64,000 nucleotides of DNA from Delphinapterus leucas. Lineage: Eukaryota > Chordata > Mammalia > Artiodactyla > Monodontidae. The position numbers and the translations under genes are program-made. The DNA lies in NCBI RefSeq assembly GCF_002288925.2, contig NW_022098044.1:12500094-12564093 (forward strand), given 5' to 3'. Below the pieces are notes generated by a model, which saw nothing but the letters and a program-made list of their open reading frames with translations, was not told the DNA's origin and did no database searches. Positions 45,555-56,506 of this stretch are shown one piece after another (within the stretch, counting starts at the first letter, position 1; each line of letters begins with the position of its first letter).

Positions 45555-47200
45555 CTCTTTTATTCCTTTTTATGCTTTTATAGAAATGTAACTAACATAC
45601 CATGTCTTTTGCTTTCACAATATACCATTCAATCATTTTCAGTATCTTCACAAGATGGTGAAACCATCACCACTCTCTAATTCCAGAAGAATACTTTCAT
45701 CATCTCAAAAACAAGCCCCATACCCATTAGTAGTCACTATCAATTCTTCCCTCTCCCAGTCCTTGGCAACTACTAATCTACTTTCTCCCTCTGGATTTGC
45801 CTATGCTAGACATTTCATCTAAATTGAATTATGCAATATGTGATTTATTTTGTCTGGCTTCTTTTCAAGGTTCATCATGTTTTAGCATGACTGGATAGCA
45901 TTTCATTTTTAGATGTACCCCATTTTGTTTATCATCAGTTGATGGCCATTGGGTTGTTTCCACTTTGGGCCATCGTGAATAATGCTATTATGTACTCTTG
46001 AGTACAAGTTACTGTATGATCGTATATTTTTAATTATTTTGGGTTCGTACCTAGGAGTGGAATTCCTAGGTCATACAGTAATTCTGTGTTTCATTTATTA
46101 AGTGACTGCCAAACTTTTTTCCACAGTGGCTGCACAATTTACATCCCCATCAGCAATGTATGAGTGTTCCAGTTTCTCAACATACCTGCCAAGATGTATT
46201 ATTGTCTGTCTTTTTTACTGTAGCCATCATCATGGATATGAAGTAGGATCTCATTGTGGTTTTGAGTTGCATTTCCCTAATGACAAATTATGTTGACCAT
46301 CTTTTGATGTACTTACCATTTGTATAACTTCTTTGGAGAAGTGTCTATTTGGACTCTTTTTCAATTAAAAAAGGGTTATTGTCTCTTTATTGTTGAATTT
46401 TAAGAGTTCTTTGTATATTCTAGATACTAGATCAGTATATATATACATATATATGTGTATATACACGTGTGTGTGTGTGTATGTGTGTTGTAAATCTCTC
46501 TTCCATTCTATGGGTTGTATTTTTCACTTTCTTGATTGTGTCGTTTTAGTCACAATTGTTTTTCAGTTTTGATGAAGTTTAATTTCTCTATTTTTTCTTT
46601 TGTTGTGTATGCTTTTGGTGTCATATCTAAGAAAACATTACCTAGCCCAAGGTTTCAAATGTTTATTCCTATGTTTTCTTCTAAGAGTTTTATAGTTATA
46701 GCTCTTACTTTTAAGTCTAATCCATTTTGAGTTAATTTTTGTTTATAGTGTGAGGTAGGGATCTAAGTTCATACTTTTACATGTAGATATCCAGTTGTCT
46801 CAACATCTTTTGTCGAAAAAACTCTTCTTTCCCCATTGAATTTTCTTGGAAGACTTGTAAAAAACCAATGACCATAAATGTATGGATTTATTTATGGACT
46901 ATCAGTTATATTCCATTGATCTGTATGTCTATCTTTATGTCACTATCACACCATTTGATTACTATAGTAAATTTTGAAATCAGGAAGTGTGAGTCCTTCA
47001 GTTCTGTTCTTTTCATAGATTGTTTTGGCTGTTCTGGGTCGCTTGTAATTCCAAAGAAGTGTATACTTCTTCAAAAGAAGTGTATACTTCTTTTGTTTAA
47101 TTTATTCCTAAGTTATACTCTTTGGTGTTGCTGCAAATTGAAAATATTTTAAAAATTTTATTTTTAGATTTTTCATTACTCTAGTATATTGTGTACACTA
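45555..47200 (-). mobile_element. Old LINE-1, 3' UTR and ORF2 3' half
   Basis: On the plus strand this is reversed L1: 'cattcaatcattttcagtat' (3' UTR), 'ccattgggttgtttccactt', 'aagtgactgccaaacttttt' and 'ttgtttttcagttttgatga'-type segments, then 'ctattccattgatctgtatg'-like ORF2 DNA. A (TA)n(TG)n run lies at about 46434-46488. Stops and indels are frequent. Confidence 0.82.
46434..46488. repeat. (TA)n(TG)n microsatellite
   Basis: 'agtatatatatacatatata' followed by 'cgtgtgtgtgtgtgtatgtg'. Confidence 0.9.
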
Positions 47201-47552
47201 TACAACTGGTTTTTGTTCTCAAGATTTTGTGTTCATCACTACAGATCATTGCTTTTTTTCAGTTGTATTTAAATCAGATAGGAGAAGGAGGAGTTACAAA
47301 TAAAAACTCATGTGTATTGGCATTTATTTTTACATATGTAGTTACCTTTACTAGTTGTCTTTATTATTTCACGTGGGTTCAATTTACTGTGTAGTCTCCA
47401 TTTATTTCAGCTTGAAGAACTCTAGTATTTCTTGCAAGTCATATTTTCTACTAACATATTCTCTCAGTTTTTGTTTATCTAGACATGTCTTAATCTTAAC
47501 TTTTCTAGGATAGTTGTACTGTATATAGAATTCTTGGTGATATACTGAGAGA

Positions 47553-47598
47553 TTGTACATACACACACACACACACGTATATACATATATATGTATAT
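47553..47598. repeat. (CA)n(TA)n microsatellite
   Basis: 'catacacacacacacacacg' then 'tatacatatatatgtatat'. Confidence 0.9.
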
Positions 47599-48385
47599 TT
47601 TTTCAGTACCTTGTATATGTTATCTCACTGCTTTCTGGGCTCCATGGTTTCTGATAAGAAATCAGGTGTTTATCTTATTGAAGATGAGTTGATATATCAC
47701 TGCTTTCAATATTCTCTCATTGTCTTTTCCTTCTGACATCTTGATTATAATTTGTCTATGTGTAGATCTCTTAGAATTTATTTTACATGGAGTTACTTGA
47801 TTTTCTTGGATATGTAGGTTAAAGTTTTTCATCAAATTTGGGAAATTTTATACATTATTTCTTCAAATATTCTTTCTGCTCATTTCTTTCTCTTTTGTCT
47901 TTCTGGAACACCCATTACTCATCTTTTGGTGTCCCAGATGTCTCTGAAGCACTGCTAATTTTCTTCATTTTTTTTTTTTTTCTGTTGTTCAGACTGGATA
48001 ATCTCAATTGACGTATCTTCAAATTCTATAATTCTTTCTTCTGCTAGCTGAAATCTGCTGTTGAGAACCCTAGTGTGTATTTTTATTTTAGTTTATTATA
48101 CTTTTCAACTCCAGAGTTTCTATTTGTTTCCTTCATCTAATTGCTATCTCTTTATTAATATTCTGTCATATGAGGTATTGTTCTCGTACTCTCCTTAAAT
48201 CATTTAAATATGGTTTCTTTTAACACTTTAAAAATATTTAAAATAGCCAACTTACAGTCTTCATCTAGCAAGTTCAATGGACTCCTTCAGGGAAAGTTTA
48301 TATTGATCACTTTTTCCCTTGTGTACTGTCTATATTTTCTCATTTTTTTTCTGTTGTAATTTTTAATTGAAAAATGGAAATTTTA

Positions 48386-48937
48386 TAAATTTTTAAAATA
48401 AATTTGTAAAAAATTTATTTATTTAATTTTTTAATTTTTGGCTGTGTTGGGTCTTTGTTGCTGCACACAGGCTTTCTCTAGTTGTGGTGAGTGGGGGCTA
48501 CACTTCATTGCAGTGTGCAGGCTTCTCATTGTGGTGGCCTCTCGTTGCGGAGCACAGGCTCTAGGCGTGAGGGCTTCAGTAATTGTGGCATGTGGGCTCA
48601 GTAGTTGTGGTGCACGGGCTTAGTTTCTCCATGGCATGTGGGATCTTCCCAGACCAGGGGTTGAACCTGTGTCCCCTGCATTGGCAGGTGGATTCTTTTT
48701 TTTTGCGGTACGCGGGCCTCTCACTGTTGTGGCCTCTCCCGTTGCAGAGCACAGGCTCCGGACGCACAGGCTCAGCAGCCATGGCTCACAGGCCCAGCCA
48801 CTCGGCAGCATGTGGGATCCTCCCGGACTGGGGCATGAACCCACATCCCCTGCATTGGCAGGTGGACTCTCAACCACTGTGCCACTAAGGAAGCCCCGGC
48901 AGGTGGATTCTTAACCACTGTACCACCAGGGAAGCCA
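48386..48937 (-). mobile_element. CHR-type SINE (long form) split by a younger SINE
   Basis: Body 'ggctgtgttgggtctttgtt' through 'aaccaggggttgaacc'-type B-box region to 'ccaccagggaagcc', in minus orientation. The target duplication GAAAAATGGAAATTTTA is exact over 17 bp at 48369-48385 and 48938-48954. CpGs are largely decayed to TG/CA. The element is cut at 48697 by the SINE described next and resumes at 48898. Confidence 0.93.
48698..48897 (-). mobile_element. Short CHR-type SINE, cetacean-like, nested
   Basis: About 200 bp: a short T-run, then 'gcggtacgcgggcctctcac', 'ctctcccgttgcagagcaca', 'tccggacgcacaggctcagc' and 'caaccactgtgccactaagg'. Its 15-bp target duplication GGCAGGTGGATTCTT (48683-48697 and 48898-48912) is made of host SINE sequence, proving it is the later insertion. 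This form is the one I associate with cetacean CHR-2 SINEs and is the best single pointer to the organism. Confidence 0.92.
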
Positions 48938-49632
48938 GAAAAATGGAAATTTTAAATAATATAATGCTGCAACTCTGAAAACCAAATTCTTGCCCCCCAA
49001 GTGTTTGTTGCTGCTGCTGTTTTTTGTAGCTGTTATTACTTTTGTTAAGGGACTTTTCTGAACTCTAACTACAGTAAAATAAGAATACAGAATGCAGAAT
49101 ACAGTAAAATCTGTATTCTTTGTCATGTGTGAACACTTAAATCTCTCCTTGGTTAGCTTAGTGGTCAACTAATGATTGGACAGAGATATCCTTAATTGTT
49201 GCAACCAATAAGTCTCCCAGTTTTGCATAGGGACTCTGTGTGCATGTTTGGGGTATAACTTCAGTACTCAGCCAGGAAGTTGGAGACCCTGCGTTAGCCT
49301 TCACTTCCTGCTCTAGGAGAGTCTCAAGTTTAGCCAGATGTGAGAACTTAGGACCTTCTTGGGTCTTTCCTTATCAAGAGTACTACTACCCTGGGCACAT
49401 GTACTTCCATGGGTGTGCATGTGGCCATCTAGATTCCCAGGAATATATCACACCTTTGAAAAGCTCCTATGGACATCTCACCCCCCAGCTTTTTCTTTTA
49501 GGCTTTTTGGTTCATCTGTTATTTTCCCCAACTGTTATCTGCTACCTCAGGCTGCTTCACAGTTAATCACATACTTATAATAATTTTTTATAATCTCCCC
49601 AGGGAAAATAATTTTCACAGTTTTAGATTTCT

Positions 49633-50003
49633 TTTTTTTAATGTTTTAAAATTATTTATTTTATTTTATTTATATTTATTTTTGGCTGCGTTGGGTCTTC
49701 GTTGCTGCATGTGGGCTTTCTCTAGTTGTGGCAAGCGGGGCTACTATTTGTTGTGGTGCATGGGCTTCTTATTGCAGTGGCTTCTCTTGTTGCAGAGCAT
49801 GGGCTCTAGATGTGTGGGCTTCAGTAGTTGTGGCACGCAGGCTCCGTAGTTGTGGCTCATGGGCTCTAGAGCGCAGGCTCAGTAGTTGTGGCACACAGGT
49901 TTAGTTGCTCCGCGACATGTGGGATCTTCCTGGACCAGGGCTCGAACCTGTGTCCCCTGCATTGGTAGGCAGATTCTTAACCACTCCACCACCAGGAAAG
50001 CCC
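49633..50003 (-). mobile_element. CHR-type SINE (long form)
   Basis: T/A-rich tail 49633-49680, 'ggctgcgttgggtcttcgtt', repeated 'gtagttgtggc' units, 'gaccagggctcgaacctgtg' (reverse B box) and 'caccaccaggaaagcccc'. Target duplication CACAGTTTTAGATTTCT (49616-49632) and CACAATTTTAGATTTCT (50004-50020), one mismatch. Confidence 0.92.
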
Positions 50004-50020
50004 CACAATTTTAGATTTCT

Positions 50021-50556
50021 GAATCATGTCAAATGCAGACACCTTTGTAAGTGATACTATATAGGTCATAATTACAGAACTCTGAGAATGAGCAGTTGAA
50101 AGGGTTATAAACTCTTTTGTTCCCTTCATTTTGCTCCCCTCAATGGCTGCCAGTCTATTAGTTTTCACTTGAAATTGGTCAGTTATTTTTCAAAGCTAAC
50201 ACATAGCTGGAAGGACTAGGACAAATTAAAAGGTTACAAAACTCACTGTTCTTAGTAAGATTGTACCATTTTTTATGGGGGGAATACATGTTCCCCAGAT
50301 TGCTTCAAGACTTTGATTAATTTCCAGAGTGTTGGATAAATTTTTAATAAAATTTTTGCCAGTTTTCTTTTTGCTTTTATGGAGAAGAGAATTTTCAGAG
50401 GGCTGTGCTCCACAATTTTCACTGATGCTCTCAACTTTCTTGCATATATTTGTGGCAGGGATGCTGGTACATGCCAACAAGAGCTTATGGTCTAGTTGGA
50501 GAGAGAAAGAGCAAGTACTGTAGAGCAATGGAGAAAGTCTTGCTACTAAATTGTTG
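50021..50556. other. Unassigned non-coding DNA
   Basis: No recognised repeat or exon. The 111-codon minus frame (50561-50226) shows no domain. Confidence 0.4.
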
Positions 50557-50700
50557 CCCAAAGACCAGCATCATTGATAGCATCAGAAGATTGTAAGAAA
50601 GGCAGAATCTTAGGTCCCTCCCCACATCTGCTGAATTTTAACATTTTAGCAAGAACCCCAGGTGATTCATATTCACATTAAAGTTTGATATGCATTAATG
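50557..50700 (+). mobile_element. MER5A hAT element, partial
   Basis: 'agaccagcatcattgatagc', 'cctccccacatctgctgaat', 'ccccaggtgattcatattca' are in MER5A order, plus orientation. Confidence 0.65.
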
Positions 50701-51677
50701 TCATGGACTTCTTGTTAGGTTTAGCAGTGCCAGCTGCTGTTACCCACGACTCACTACCCCAATCTTAGTGGCTTAGCACAATAATTTTATGCCCAATGTG
50801 AGTGGTTGGGGGCTGTCCACAATCTGATGGCACAGGGATCTAGGTTCTCTTCACTTTGTGACACTACCATATAAACATGTGGCTTCCAAGTTTTCTACTT
50901 AAATGAAGAAAGAAATGGAGCTAGCATGCTTCCTCTTAAATGCCTCAGCCAAGAAGTGGCACAGAAAACTTCTTCTCACGTCTGTTGGCATGAACCATTC
51001 ACACAACCCCAAACTAGCTGCAAGTAAGTTGGAGAATGTAGGGATGGGGCACTTGGATTATTTTTGGAGCACCACCTCAGCCATTCTCTTTCATAGAGGT
51101 TCATATGATCCAACAGGGATATTTTCAGGAAGGAAAAGTCCATTTTTAGAGGAATCAGAGAAAAGGTCATAAAAAAATGTCTATTTTTGGTTTGGGGCTT
51201 TGAAGATGGATTGAATCTAAAAGTTAAACCAGCAGAGAAAGGTGGATATCAGAGGAAGAAAGGAGAGCATTAGTTTAGTACACAGAATATTGTAGGAAGA
51301 ACTGGGCATCAACATTTATTCAGAGGGAAAGATATGGTGAAGATACTTCATGAAATCATCTGTGCTCACTATATTCTTGAAAACAAGTATTGCAAGATAG
51401 CTTTTTTTGAGAGTTTGATTTGGGTAGATTCAATGGATTAGGATTAGAAATTCTGAAACTGTCATAATAAATTAACATATCATCATATGAGTGAACTTAA
51501 CCTCCTTATGCATCTGCCCAGGAAAGAACAATGGGTTACAGAGTAATGAATGTAGACTGGGCATTTGGAGGCTACATATCTAATCCCAACTCTGTTAGGC
51601 ATTCACTCTGGGATTTGGGGTCTGACTGTGAACATTGCTGAGACTTCAGAGAGTGTCAGCCTAGATGAGCAGTTTGT
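50701..51677. other. Mostly unassigned DNA
   Basis: 50720-51010 ('tcttagtggcttagcacaat') resembles an old mammalian interspersed repeat I cannot name. 51540-51640 is a weak MIR-like piece. Confidence 0.35.
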
Positions 51678-51965
51678 AGTCCAGTAGTTCTTGACCCTGA
51701 CTGCACATGAGAATCATCCATGAAGCTTGTAAAAAATTCCAGACCAGGGAAAACACTCTCTGGGGATGTGGTTGAGACATCTGTATAAAAGCTGAATAAA
51801 GAAACCCTGGTCTGTCCCAGTGGTCTTCATACTTTAATGTGCATATAGATCATGTGAGGATCTTGTGAACATGAAGATTCTGAGTCAGTGGGTCAGAGGT
51901 GTGACCTGAGATTCTGCATTTCTAACCACCTCCTAAATGATGCTGAGGCTCCTGGTTCAGGATTC
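51678..51965 (+). mobile_element. Two adjacent MER5A copies
   Basis: The first copy starts near 'agtagttcttgaccctgact' (51682) and has 'gagaatcatccatgaagctt'. The second starts near 'cagtggtcttcatactttaa' (51818), with 'gattctgcatttctaacca' and 'gatgctgaggctcctggttc'. Both are in plus orientation and directly adjacent. Confidence 0.65.
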
Positions 51966-52384
51966 ACCGAGGCCTGAATAATGTTAAATAATTGATCAAT
52001 TTCTGTCAAAAGACTCTTTTGTTCCAACTTAACCAGATTGGGCGGTGATTTTTGCATTGTCTAGAAGCAGGCTGGGTGGGCTCAGGCAGAGAAGCCTCTA
52101 GAGGGAGAAGTGAAATGTTTGTACTCAAAGGCTAATCCATTGCCTCCTCCCGGGTATCAGCAAGATGTGTGAGCTGGCAGTGCTCATCTCTCATGTCAAC
52201 ACTCCCCTTACACTGAAGGCAGGCAGTGCTGCCTCTGGGGATGCTTGACAGACTGATAAAAGATCATAAGGAGCCAGAGTTGTTAGGTCATGAATCAACA
52301 CAAACTGTGCTGTGCCCCTGGTGAAGGAGGACGGGAAGAGGGGTGAGAGGGGGAAAATCATATGCAGGAAGCATCCAGGAACCC
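51966..52384. other. Unassigned non-coding DNA
   Basis: Nothing recognised. Confidence 0.4.
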
Positions 52385-52540
52385 AGCCAGTCACTTTCGC
52401 ATGCATTATGCCATTTATTCTTTATAAAAATCCTCAAAGGTTGGCATTATTAACTGCATTTTCTAGATTAGAAAATTGTGACTCAGAGAAGGTAAGTGGC
52501 TCGTCAGCCTGGAAAGCATCTGCTTGACACCCAAATCCAC
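52385..52540 (-). repeat. MIR SINE
   Basis: 'gcattatgccatttattctt', 'gtgactcagagaaggtaagt' are reverse MIR. Confidence 0.68.
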
Positions 52541-52959
52541 CCTCTCTTCACAACACACACTAAAGTGTCTTATATCTTAAGTCATGTTGATGGCGGGTAG
52601 AGGAACTGGGGTGACATGTCGTCCACATGAGTCATTTTATCATGGCCATGTTGGAAGTGTGGTCCACTTAGTGCTTCTCTCTCGCATTTTCCATCCTTTG
52701 TAGTTTGTCAAATGATACAAAGATAAGAAGAAACTGTCTATAAATGGAAGCTGTGCAAAAAGAAGCAATGATGGTCCAAGAACTGTTGCGATTTGTTTTC
52801 CTGGATCTTCCCATCTTCAGGAGTCCACCATTATCAAGGCCAGAAAAAGGAAATACATACAATGCAATACAACTTTGTTGCATTATATTATGTATATTTC
52901 CTCTTCCTCCTTAGCCCCTCTCCATTCTGACTGGAGTTTGCTAACTAGAATTTACAAAT
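52541..52959. other. Unassigned non-coding DNA
   Basis: Nothing recognised. Confidence 0.4.
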
Positions 52960-53550
52960 AGAATAAGCTAACTCTGTTTCTCAGGGCATCTGCACTCTCT
53001 GTTCCCTCAGATAACACTTTGTCTTTCTTCTCCCATCCTTTAGTCTTGGCCTTGATGCCGCTCCCTCAGAGAACTTCTCTGACCAGCTTATCTGAACTAG
53101 TTTTCCTCGTGCAAGCTACATCATAGTCCTCAATAGTCCAACCTCACTTTATTTTTATAGGGTTCACAAATACTTGATCTTATATTTTTTACCTGTTTAT
53201 TACCTGTCTCACTTGTCTGCTAGAGCTACGCTTAGAAAACTTTCCCTGAACAGGCCAGATATATTTTAGGCTTTGCAGGCCATACAACTACTCAGCTCCA
53301 TAGACATGTGGTACGCTGGATCAGTGTGGCTGTGTTCCACTAAAACTATATTTACAAAGACAGACCGTGGGATAGATTTGGTCCACAGGCGATAGTTTGC
53401 TGACACCTGCTCTAGAAAATAAGTCCTATGAAGAACATTGCTTTTTGTCTTCCATAATATGCCCAGAACTAAAAATCAACGCTTAGCGTATAGTGGCATT
53501 TAATACATTTATTTTTAAGTGAATGAGTGAGTGAATCAATGAATAAATCC
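52960..53550 (+). repeat. L2 3' end split by a hAT MITE
   Basis: 'cagagaacttctctgaccag' and 'tacctgtctcacttgtctgc' give the L2 3' UTR. L2 resumes at 53413 ('aagtcctatgaagaacattg') and ends in 'gaatgagtgagtgaatcaat'. The gap at 53226-53412 is a hAT element. Confidence 0.75.
53226..53412 (+). mobile_element. hAT-Charlie-type MITE (MER3/MER58-like), nested in L2
   Basis: 'gaaaactttccctgaacagg', 'tattttaggctttgcaggcc', 'actaaaactatatttacaaa', 'gatagtttgctgacacctgc'. Confidence 0.75.
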
Positions 53551-54625
53551 GTCACCTCAGGGCAACACAGGAAAACACAGGCAAACTTAGAAAATAAAAG
53601 AAGTGAATTATAAGCTTTTGAAGCTGAGATACCCTTTGCTAAGATAGTGTGATATCTCTGTTGTCATGACCTGTCACAATTCTTAAAAAAAGAATTTTAT
53701 AAAAAGGAGGGTGAGAGTGGAGAGAGCCAGATAGAGATGGTTAGATAATTTCTAGCAGATTAACTGAAGTCCCTACTGGAGTTTAATTCTTTGTGAAAAG
53801 CATTAGAAAAAGGAATTCTCAGTCTTTGAAAAACTAGTCCAGAATTATCCTGTTACAGCATGAGGCATCAGGGTCATTTGGGAGCACAGGGGAAATGGCC
53901 TAATTTTCATTCCTTGCATAGTCCTTATGAATTAAGCAAATACTGTAGATTTAAGAACTCAGAGCCTTAGGTCTAAGATCAAAAGTTAGATCTGGGCAGT
54001 ACAAGCTGCCTCATGAGAGAGGAAATGAGACCAGTCTGGTGCACGAAGTAGATGTGGGGATAAGGGGATAAGACCAGTGGCCACTAGCAGATTGTTTGAC
54101 CTTGAGAATAACTCTCATCCATGCCCCTCTGGCCAAGACAGACATCATTACTCTAGGTGACTGCAAAACGGGCATAGAAGTAAAATCAGATCTCGTAATG
54201 ATGCTATTTTCATGAGGCTGTATAGTCCCTGGTCATGGGAGCTCACATCTACCTAACAATTCAGCTGTCAGCAATTCTGGGGAATCACAACAGCTAACAA
54301 GACTTTGTTTCATGAAGGTTCCTCTCCACTCCTACAGGTAGGCTTATTTGGGGGACTTTCTTAGAATCTTTAGGTTCTACATATTAGGGCTCTGAGCACA
54401 ATTGGGCATTTGTTTGTGGAAACACCCCTTGCATCTAGGAGAGGGCATCTTGGAAAATAATGATGTTCCTCCAGGTACAGGGAGAGTCTGTGGACATATG
54501 CTGCATCCAGGAACCTAGACTAAGCAAGGAAGGGCAGGTAGTGTATGTCATGGGCTACTGTACACATTGAATTCCTGCAAATTAACTCTTAGAAGAGTTT
54601 TGTCCCTCAAAATAATAATCTATCT
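53551..54625. other. Unassigned non-coding DNA
   Basis: No recognised repeat or exon up to the L1 target site. Confidence 0.4.
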
Positions 54626-54639
54626 AAAATACATACACA

Positions 54640-55523
54640 GAGATTGGTTCAAGATGGTGGAGTAGAAGGATGTGAGCTCACTCCCTCTTGTGAGAGCACC
54701 GGAATCACGACTAACTGCTGAGCAATCATCGACAGAAAGACACTGGAGCTCACCAAAGAGGATGCCCCACATCCAAAGACAGAGGAGAGGCCACAGTGGG
54801 ATGGTAGAAGAGGTGCAATCACAATAAAATCAAGTCCCATAACTGCTGGCTGGGTGACTCACAAACAGATCAGTTATACCACAGAAGTCCACCAACTGGC
54901 GTGAGGGTTCTGGGTCCCAAGTCGGGCTTCCCAACCTGGGCATCCGGTAACGGGAGGAGGAATTCCCAGAGAGCCAGACTTTGAAGGTTGGTGAGATTTG
55001 ATTGCAGGACTTCGGCAGGACTGGGGGAAACAGAGACTCCACTCTTGGAGGGCATACACAGGGTAGTGTGCACATCGGGACCCAGGGGGAAGGAGTGGTG
55101 ACCCCATGGGAGACTGAACCAGACCTACCTACTAGTGTTGGAGGGTCTCCTCCTGCAGAGGCAGGGTGTGGCTATGGCTCACCACGGGGACAAGGACACT
55201 GGCAGCAGAAGTTCTGGGAAGTACTCCTTGGTGTGAGCCCTCCCAGAGTCAAAGAGCCTGTGGGCTCGAGTGCTGGGTTGCCTCAGGCCAAATAACCAAC
55301 AGGGAGGGAACTCAGCTCCACCCATTAGAGACAAGCTGATTAAAATTTTACTGAGCTCTGCCCACCAGAGCAACACCCAGCTCTACCTACCACCAGTCCC
55401 TCCCATCAGGAAGCTTGCACAAGCCTCTTGGATAGCCTCATCCACCAGAGGGCAGACAGCAGAAGCAAGAACTACAATCCTGCAGCCTGTGGAACGAAAA
55501 CCACATTCACAGAAAGAGAAAAA
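54640..55523 (+). promoter_or_regulatory. LINE-1 5' UTR / internal promoter
   Basis: In L1 elements this region holds the internal pol II promoter. Visible elements: CAAGATGGTGG at 54650-54660, matching the YY1 initiator position near the start of mammalian L1s (here a CpG appears to have decayed), and CCACCAGAGGGCAG at 55442-55455, a close match to the CTCF core. Several CpGs remain (near 54945, 55013). Confidence 0.75.
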
Positions 55524-56448
55524 ATGAAAAGGCAGAGGACTATGTATCAGATGAAGGAACAAGATAAAACCCCAGAAAACAAGTAAATGAAGTGGAGATA
55601 GGCAACCTTCCAGAAAACCATTTCAGCATAATGATAGTGAAGATGATCCAGGACCTTGGAAAAAGAATGGAGGCAAAAATTGAGATGCAAGAAACGTTCA
55701 ACAAAGACCTAGAAGAATTAAAGAACAAACAACTAGAAGAATTAAAGAACAAACAAACAGAGATGAACAATACAATAACTGAAATGAAAAATACACTAGA
55801 AGGAATCAATAGCAGAATAACTGAGGCAGAAGAATGGATAAGTGACCTGGAAGACAGAATGGTGGAATTTATTGCCGCAGAACTGAATAAATAAAAAAGA
55901 ATGAAAAGAAATGAAGACAGCCTAAGGGACCTCTGGGACAACATTAAATACACAAACATTTGCATTATAGGGGTCCCAGAAGGAGAAGAGAGAGAGAAAG
56001 GACCCGAGAAAATATTTGAAGAGATTATAGTCAAAAAGTTCCCTGACATGGGAGAGGAAATAGCCACCCAGGCCCAGGAAGTGCAGAGAATCTCAGGCAG
56101 GATAGACCAAGGAGAAACATGCTGAGATACATAGTAATCAAATTGAAAAAAATTAAAGACAAAGAAAAATTATTAAAAGCAACAAGGGAAAAACGACAAG
56201 TAACATACAAGGGACCTCCCATAAGTTTAACAGCTGATTTCTCAGTAGAAACTCTACAAACCAGAAGGGAGTGGCATGGTATATTTAAAGTGATGAAAGG
56301 GAAGAAGCTACAACCAAGATTACTCTAACCAGCAAGGGTCTCATTCAGATTTGACGAAGAAATCAAAAGCTTTACGGGCAAGCAAAAGCTAAAAGAATTC
56401 AGCACCACCAAACCAGCTCTACAACAAATGCTAAAGGAACTTGTCTAA
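55524..56448 (+). pseudogene. LINE-1 ORF1 protein (RNA-binding chaperone), broken
   Basis: The start at 55524 (MKRQRTMYQMKEQDKTPENK) is the usual L1 ORF1 opening; a small deletion then gives a stop after 20 codons. The body continues in another frame from 55592: a coiled coil rich in Glu/Lys/Leu (to about 55860), a stop created at an Asn-Lys position near 55892, then the RRM-type domain start ('DSLRDLWDNIKYTNICIIGVPEGEE', region 55910-55995). A further frameshift near 56105 leads to the C-terminal domain ('KATREKRQVTYKGPPI' region), another stop near 56326, and the natural end at 56446-56448. In intact L1 this protein trimerises, coats L1 RNA and aids reverse transcription. A 24-bp in-frame tandem duplication lies in the coiled coil. 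Confidence 0.9.
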
Positions 56449-56506
56449 GTGGGAAACACAAGAGAAGGAAAGGAGCTACAAAAACAAACCCAAAACAATT
56501 AAGAAA

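Larger units (their letters stand above)
47201..49600 (-). mobile_element. L1/HAL1-like relic, interrupted by SINEs
   Basis: Reversed sequence with 'tggtttctgataagaaatca', 'cttctgacatcttgattata', 'caaatttgggaaattttata' and 'aatctgctgttgagaaccct' matches the half-L1/ORF1-side region of old mammalian L1. It resumes right of the SINE cluster with 'ggttagcttagtggtcaact'. The internal order relative to the block at 45.6-47.2 kb suggests either a separate HAL1 insertion or a rearranged L1. Confidence 0.6.

Noticed and set aside
48436..48914. Open frames of about 60-100 codons on both strands
   Set aside because: They lie wholly within two nested SINEs, which are non-coding.
55540..56067. 175-codon Ser/Phe-rich minus-strand frame
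   Set aside because: It is the antisense of LINE-1 ORF1; the A-rich sense strand gives long antisense frames.
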